A stretch of DNA of 64,000 nucleotides from JAATGA01 sp047605605 (GTDB lineage: Bacteria; Pseudomonadota; Alphaproteobacteria; Rhodobacterales; Rhodobacteraceae): assembly GCA_047605605.1 (NCBI GenBank), contig JASGFG010000001.1, forward strand, positions 1-64,000, in the 5' to 3' direction. A program made the translations under genes and the position numbers. Positions 60,300 to 64,000 of the stretch are shown here, piece after piece. Positions within the stretch are counted from its first letter, which is position 1; each line of letters opens with the position of its first letter. Under the pieces are notes generated by a model. It saw only the letters and a list, made by a program, of their open reading frames with translations, did no database searches and was not told the DNA's origin.

Positions 60300-60883
60300 G
60301 GTATCGTTCCTGTAATAGCTGCCCCGACTTGTCAGATGCGATCTCGAAGATCCGGCGACTGTTCGGGCTGAAGATAAAACAGGTGGGGAGCCACGCTCCC
60401 CGACGGCGTCATAGCACCAAGTTAGAAACGGTCTCCCACCTGAGCACCGACATCATTTCGCAAATCAATGTCGAATGCTACGGAGAACATACAAGTTGGA
60501 AAACCGAACTAGCCAGTCCCTGTAACCTTTAGCACCGGAGCACCTGGACATACGCCACGGGCTCCCCGACCGCATGGTCAAGGATTCCGGCGCCGGTGCA
60601 GCCGACGCCACGCTGCTAGTTCGAGGTTTCCACGCCCCGGGGACGGTGCGTGTCCGCCCCATCGGCAATGTATCGTCTTCGGGAGCGTGAGAGCAAGCCG
60701 TCCCGTCGATAGCTGCGTCCGATCAAGCCGTTGGCCATCGCCTCTCGCACACCCGGGACGATGGGGCTGGCCGGGAGGAGGGGCCGTCGACAGGGCAGGG
60801 GAGAGCCAGAGGGGAGGGGTTGGATTTATGGTGGGTTGAAACCCCGGGAGAGAGGCTCCCGGGGCCCGCCGTGGAGAAAGCTC
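60300..60883. other. noncoding leader of the IS110 element and DUF932 promoter region
   Basis: 584 bases without a credible gene. 60300-60535 lies directly upstream of the transposase (minus strand), where IS110 elements encode their structured bridge RNA; several short inverted segments occur but I cannot define its ends. 60540-60883 leads into the DUF932 gene and includes a strong hairpin at 60842-60864. Confidence 0.4.
60842..60864 (+). promoter_or_regulatory. leader hairpin before DUF932 gene
   Basis: CCCCGGGAG / CTCCCGGGG make a 9-bp perfect stem with a 5-base loop ending 7 bases before the GGAG ribosome site of the DUF932 gene. It may modulate translation or mark an upstream terminator. 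Confidence 0.45.
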
Positions 60884-62080
60884 ATGAACGGGCAAGAAGT
60901 CTTGGCGCCGGCGCGGGACCGGCGGGTGGGATACAAGGTCGATGTGAGCCGCGGAGAGCGCAACGGCCGTGTGTCATCCGAATGGTTCAACCGACCGGAT
61001 GATGAACGCTATCTGTCGCTCAATGACCTTTGGGCGACCGTCAAGGCGCGGTCCGAGCGCAGCAAGAGCCGCGTGGTTGAGACCGCGTCGATCCGGGTCG
61101 AGGCCCGCCGTGACAATGCCGAGCGCATGCAGCTGATGTTGCCACGGGCTGACGAACCGGCGGCGCCCACCCATTGGGCCTTCGGGCAGCTTGCCGGGAT
61201 CGTCGGGGCGCCGGCTGCCTATCTGCGCCAGCTTCCCGCCCCGCTGGCGGCGATCAATCTGCAACATGGCTTGCTCTCGCATAGGGCAGAGCAGGTGAAG
61301 ACCTATGAAACCGCCGACGGCCGCACCGAGCTCCGGGCGATAACCGGGCCCGATTACGGGCGCATCCATGATTGGGAACTGGTCGAGGCCGTGCAGCGCA
61401 TTGCAGGCAATGGGGTCGGTGACACGCGCTGGAAGGTGCCTGGGAGCCTCGACTGGTCGACTGGCGTCTACCATCCCGATGTCGAAATCACCCGCGATAC
61501 GACCACGCTCTATGCCTCGGATCGCGACGTTTTCCTCTTCCTCGTGGACGACTACAACCCGATCGAGGCGGGCAAGCTGCCGGACGGATCGCCCGATCTG
61601 TATTTCCGCGGGTTCTATTGCTGGAACAGCGAAGTCGGTGCCAAGACCCTTGGTATCGCAAGCTTTTTCCTGAGGGCGGTGTGTCAGAACAGGAATTTGT
61701 GGGGCACGGAAGATTTTCAGGAAATCACCATCCGCCACTCGAAATACGCGGCTTCCCGCTTCGCGCATGAAGCGGCGCCGGCGCTGACCCGATTTGCGGA
61801 TTCCTCGCCCCGGGGTTTCATCAACGGGGTCAAGGCGGCACGGGCGCAGATTGTCGCCCGCACCGACGAGGACCGGACGGACTTCCTGCGCAAGCGCGGC
61901 TTCTCTAAAGCCGAAGCCGGCAAGATCATCGAGACCGTGCTCCGGGATGAGGGTCACCCGCCCGAGAGCATCTATGACTTTGTCCAGGGCATCACCCGCA
62001 TGGCGCGCGACAGGACCCAGCAGGATGTCCGGCTGGATCTGGAAGGTCGGGCGAAGAAGCTGCTCGACCGCGTCGGCTGA
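60884..62080 (+). CDS. DUF932 domain plasmid/phage-like protein
   Basis: 398 residues from ATG 60884, 7 bases after GGAG. Contains the DUF932 pattern: HWAFGQLAGIVGAPAAYLRQLP, ATPase-free core with RAITGPDYGRIHDWELVEAV, YASDRDVFLFLVDD, and FRGFYCWNSEVGAKTLGIASF. Members are common on plasmids and phages; function not known. It opens a block of plasmid accessory genes. Confidence 0.83.
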   Translation: MNGQEVLAPARDRRVGYKVDVSRGERNGRVSSEWFNRPDDERYLSLNDLWATVKARSERSKSRVVETASIRVEARRDNAERMQLMLPRADEPAAPTHWAFGQLAGIVGAPAAYLRQLPAPLAAINLQHGLLSHRAEQVKTYETADGRTELRAITGPDYGRIHDWELVEAVQRIAGNGVGDTRWKVPGSLDWSTGVYHPDVEITRDTTTLYASDRDVFLFLVDDYNPIEAGKLPDGSPDLYFRGFYCWNSEVGAKTLGIASFFLRAVCQNRNLWGTEDFQEITIRHSKYAASRFAHEAAPALTRFADSSPRGFINGVKAARAQIVARTDEDRTDFLRKRGFSKAEAGKIIETVLRDEGHPPESIYDFVQGITRMARDRTQQDVRLDLEGRAKKLLDRVG

Positions 62081-62127
62081 TCTCGCGCCGCGTAGCTGCC
62101 CGCCCAGACTTCGCACGGGCAGGTCAG

Positions 62128-62154
62128 CCGGGCGGGGTTTCGCATCCCGCCCGG
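62128..62154 (+). terminator. hairpin after the DUF932 gene
   Basis: CCGGGCGGG / CCCGCCCGG form a 9-bp stem with a 9-base loop in the 158-base gap, followed by a second GC-rich inverted repeat near 62178-62207. No T-run. Could terminate the DUF932 transcript or be a leader for the small-gene block. Confidence 0.45.
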
Positions 62155-62238
62155 AACCCCATTCCTTCCGCAGATTGCGGCCCGGTCGCTTTTCTCGGCC
62201 GGGCTCGCCCATGCGGTTTCTTTCCATTGAGGATCACC

Positions 62239-62439
62239 ATGCAAACCTTTGACGAGAAGGTGGACACCGCCGTCCACGTCGCCTTCGAGGCGCTCGGCCT
62301 GTCTGTCGGGACCAACATCGAGCTGGCCTACCGGCTCAATGACTTCATCACCCAAGAATTCCAGTTCACCGTTTCGGATGACGACGAGGATGACGGTCCC
62401 GGGACCGATATCCCGGCGGGAGGGCAGGGGCATGACTGA
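62239..62439 (+). CDS. small acidic hypothetical protein
   Basis: 66 residues from ATG 62239 with GAGGA upstream. Sequence MQTFDEKVDTAVHVAFEALG, then a very acidic tail (SDDDEDDGPGTD). No family recognised. First of five tightly packed small genes; overlaps the RadC-domain gene by 8 bases. Confidence 0.6.
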   Translation: MQTFDEKVDTAVHVAFEALGLSVGTNIELAYRLNDFITQEFQFTVSDDDEDDGPGTDIPAGGQGHD

Positions 62440-62872
62440 ACAGGAGCAAAACACCATTCTGGAAGCGCGCGAGATCCTCGCGCGCTACATCAACCGAAAT
62501 CCGGTTCTCTCATGCTGGCAGGCGGTGCTGGACTATTGTGCGCTCGCAGTCCGCGGCGAGGACGAGCGGTTCCATGTGCTCTATCTCGACCGGAAGAACC
62601 GACTGATCTCCGACGAATGCCTGGGGATAGGTACCGTGGACCACGTTCCGGTCTATCCGCGTGAGGTGATCAAGAAGGGGCTGCAGTGTAACGCCTCCGC
62701 GCTACTCGTGGTCCACAACCGCCCGGCCGGAGATCCCGCTCCCTCGGAGGCCGACATCTCCATGACGAAGAAACTGCAGGAAGCTTGCGCGGTCTTCGAC
62801 ATCACGCTCCACGACCACATCATCGTTGGAGCCGGTCGTGAGGTCAGCCTGCGCGCGGCGGGAGTGTTCTGA
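62432..62872 (+). CDS. RadC/JAB-domain protein with altered metal motif
   Basis: 146 residues from ATG 62432. RadC (MPN/JAB) domain: ERFHVLYLDRKNRLI, VDHVPVYPREVIK, VVHNRPAGDPAPSEAD and LHDHIIVG. The canonical HxHPSGD metal motif reads HNRPAGD here: the second His is Arg97 and the Ser is Ala99, so zinc-dependent activity is doubtful. Plasmid RadC-like proteins are frequent but of unclear function. Confidence 0.82.
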   Translation: MTEQEQNTILEAREILARYINRNPVLSCWQAVLDYCALAVRGEDERFHVLYLDRKNRLISDECLGIGTVDHVPVYPREVIKKGLQCNASALLVVHNRPAGDPAPSEADISMTKKLQEACAVFDITLHDHIIVGAGREVSLRAAGVF

Positions 62873-63048
62873 TGTACAGCCACGCTTTCGACTTCGCATT
62901 CGAGGTTGTGTCCCGCGAGCGCGATGCTTCCGACGTCACCCCGGAAATACTACGCGCCGCACTGATCAAACGCGCCAACACGCTGTCGCAGCGTGAACTC
63001 GCTGAGGCCTGCGACTGCTTCGATACCGCAGAGGTGCCCCATGACTGA
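62872..63048 (+). CDS. small hypothetical protein
   Basis: 58 residues, MYSHAFDFAFEVVSRERDAS to the end AEVPHD. ATG overlaps the RadC stop (TGATG) and its end overlaps the next gene by 8 bases. Amphipathic helices with a predicted order; no family known to me. The chained overlaps argue that it is translated. Confidence 0.6.
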   Translation: MYSHAFDFAFEVVSRERDASDVTPEILRAALIKRANTLSQRELAEACDCFDTAEVPHD

Positions 63049-63334
63049 CCGGTCCACATTCCAGCGCCAGCTGCGCACCATCATCGCGCATTTCCGCCGC
63101 TACCCGGATCGGCCGGCGCCGACGACCAGGACCCTCGAATTCGCCTTCGAGACCAACAAGGACCATTCAGACGCCATGGCGGCCTGCCTGATGCTTACCC
63201 CGGAAATCCGCCCCGGCCTCGATCAATGGAAGGTCTTCGGACAGGAGGTCTGGACTCGCAGCCTGGAGCGTCACGAGGGCAAGATGATCGAACAGATCCT
63301 CGACGAGACCTATCCTGCGGAGGTTGCACCATGA
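63041..63334 (+). CDS. small hypothetical protein
   Basis: 97 residues from ATG 63041, MTDRSTFQRQLRTIIAHFRR onward, with RTLEFAFETNKDHSDAMAAC. No domain recognised. Overlaps both neighbours (8 and 4 bases). Confidence 0.6.
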   Translation: MTDRSTFQRQLRTIIAHFRRYPDRPAPTTRTLEFAFETNKDHSDAMAACLMLTPEIRPGLDQWKVFGQEVWTRSLERHEGKMIEQILDETYPAEVAP

Positions 63335-63573
63335 CCCTGTTCATCGTGGAAGTGGTTGCGCTGGTCTGCTGGGACGACCTCGATCCCGACGACATCGACG
63401 ACGAAGGTATCTGCACGGTGGAGGGGGCGTGGTTGGTCGACGCTGAGGACGAGGAAGCGGCGCTTGACCGCTTCCACGACAGCGTGGCGATTGCCACGCT
63501 CGATGATTTCCTGATCACGGTGCGACCCCGCCGACCAGACGACAGCTTCCTGTCGGTTCGGGAAGTGCTGTGA
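63331..63573 (+). CDS. small acidic hypothetical protein
   Basis: 80 residues from ATG 63331 (ATGA overlap with the preceding stop). MTLFIVEVVALVCWDDLDPD, then EDEEAALDRFHDSVAIATLDDF. Strongly acidic, could mimic DNA or bind a basic partner, but that is speculation. Last gene of the block; convergent with the HU gene. Confidence 0.6.
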   Translation: MTLFIVEVVALVCWDDLDPDDIDDEGICTVEGAWLVDAEDEEAALDRFHDSVAIATLDDFLITVRPRRPDDSFLSVREVL

Positions 63574-63582
63574 GACCGCTGC

Positions 63583-63861
63583 TCAGGCCTTCAGCGCATC
63601 CTTCAATGCCTTGGCGGGCGTGAAGGTCAGCTTTTTCGCCGCGGCGATGGTCACGGTCTCGCCCGTCGCGGGATTGCGGCCTTCGCGGTCAGCTGTTTCC
63701 TTCACCTTGAATTTCCCGAAACCCGGGATCGAAGTTTCCTCACCAGCACCGGCGGCTTCTGCCACGGCTTTGAACACCGCCTCGACGGCAGATTTCGCCG
63801 GCGCCTTGGTCAGTCCCTGATCTTCGGCGATCTTGGCCGCGATATCGTTGATGGTGGTCAT
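63583..63861 (-). CDS. HU-family DNA-binding protein
   Basis: 92 residues from ATG 63861 (GGAG 9 bases ahead; ATG 63891 is a longer alternative). IHF/HU fold with KSAVEAVFKAVAEA, SIPGFGKFKVKE and the DNA-binding arm REGRNPATGETVTIAA. Nucleoid-associated protein, here plasmid-borne. Confidence 0.9.
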   Translation of the reverse strand: MTTINDIAAKIAEDQGLTKAPAKSAVEAVFKAVAEAAGAGEETSIPGFGKFKVKETADREGRNPATGETVTIAAAKKLTFTPAKALKDALKA

Positions 63862-63949
63862 TCGTGTCGTCTCCAATTGTTCGGCTGTCAAAGTGTCAGA
63901 TTTGGCAGATCGACGGAATCCTGCAAAACCTGGCGCGAAGGCAGCGCTC

Positions 63950-64000
63950 TCAGCTGGCCCCCTCGCGGACCATGGGCCGCTCTGCAGGCTCCTCCGGCTC
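63950..64000 (-). CDS. possible 3' end of a minus-strand gene
   Basis: In one minus-strand frame the window edge reads EPEEPAERPMVREGAS followed by TGA at 63950-63952. The composition looks coding, but 16 residues are too few to identify a family. Confidence 0.3.
   Translation of the reverse strand, partial: EPEEPAERPMVREGAS

Noticed and set aside
1..64000. CRISPR arrays, tRNA or rRNA genes
   Set aside because: No regularly spaced direct repeats, cloverleaf-like sequences or rRNA segments were seen by eye; a covariance-model scan would be needed to exclude an unusual tRNA.

Overview
The window reads as a secondary replicon (plasmid, megaplasmid or chromid) of an alphaproteobacterium, most likely Rhodobacterales (Paracoccus/Rhodobacter-like). 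The grounds are: high GC with strong codon bias in most genes; a complete repABC module with parS sites and an antisense RNA interval; an imuA-imuB-dnaE2 cassette behind a GTTC-N7-GTTC LexA box of the alphaproteobacterial type; and a plasmid-type DUF932/RadC/small-ORF block. No rRNA, tRNA or CRISPR array was seen. All assignments come from reading the sequence; no database search was run.

Layout. 1-2.9 kb: a lower-GC block with a truncated RTX (hemolysin-type repeat) protein, a small membrane-anchored protein and two secreted proteins of unknown function. 3.2-5.6 kb: a membrane-bound PQQ-dependent glucose/quinate-type dehydrogenase. 6.0-34.9 kb: a nearly continuous sugar-acid island with three ribose-type ABC importers, each in its own transcription unit. 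Unit A (12.1 to 6.0 kb, minus) encodes importer, PdxA2 and aldehyde dehydrogenase, divergent from a DeoR regulator and a DUF1537 kinase. Unit B (26.9 to 14.1 kb, minus, 13 genes) encodes importer with two permeases, HisD-like dehydrogenase, LacI regulator, unknown Cys-tailed protein, MBL hydrolase, two dehydrogenases, and LtnD, OtnC and OtnI. Unit C (34.9 to 27.2 kb, minus) encodes importer, CRYL1-like dehydrogenase, FadR-type regulator, SMP-30 lactonase and OtnK. Together they supply a full route from L-threonate-type acids to dihydroxyacetone phosphate (LtnD, OtnI, OtnK, OtnC), with OtnK in a different operon from its partners, plus a D-threonate-type route (DtnK-like kinase, PdxA2).

35-43 kb: insertion-sequence debris; a polyamine-type operon (FAD amine oxidase, PotBCDA-like importer, XRE-cupin regulator) behind a perfect 12-bp inverted repeat; then a wrecked CBASS locus (patatin effector without its N-terminus, CD-NTase cut by an IS21 istB remnant). 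43-50 kb: AbrB-type antitoxin, VapBC-type toxin-antitoxin pair, tyrosine recombinase, a separate ParB, and repABC. 50-56 kb: SOS mutagenesis cassette led by a 62-codon YedK/HMCES mini-gene. 55.8-60.5 kb: WGR-domain remnant, bactofilin, a compact three-gene cassette (GHKL-type ATPase, STAS-like DUF4325 protein, membrane-anchored protein) with an XRE regulator, and a split IS110-family transposase. 60.9-64 kb: DUF932 protein, a run of small overlapping genes including a RadC-domain protein with an altered metal motif, and an HU-family protein.

Best candidate for an undescribed system: the ATPase/STAS-like/membrane-protein cassette at 56793-58713, which resembles a partner-switching module without a recognisable sigma factor.
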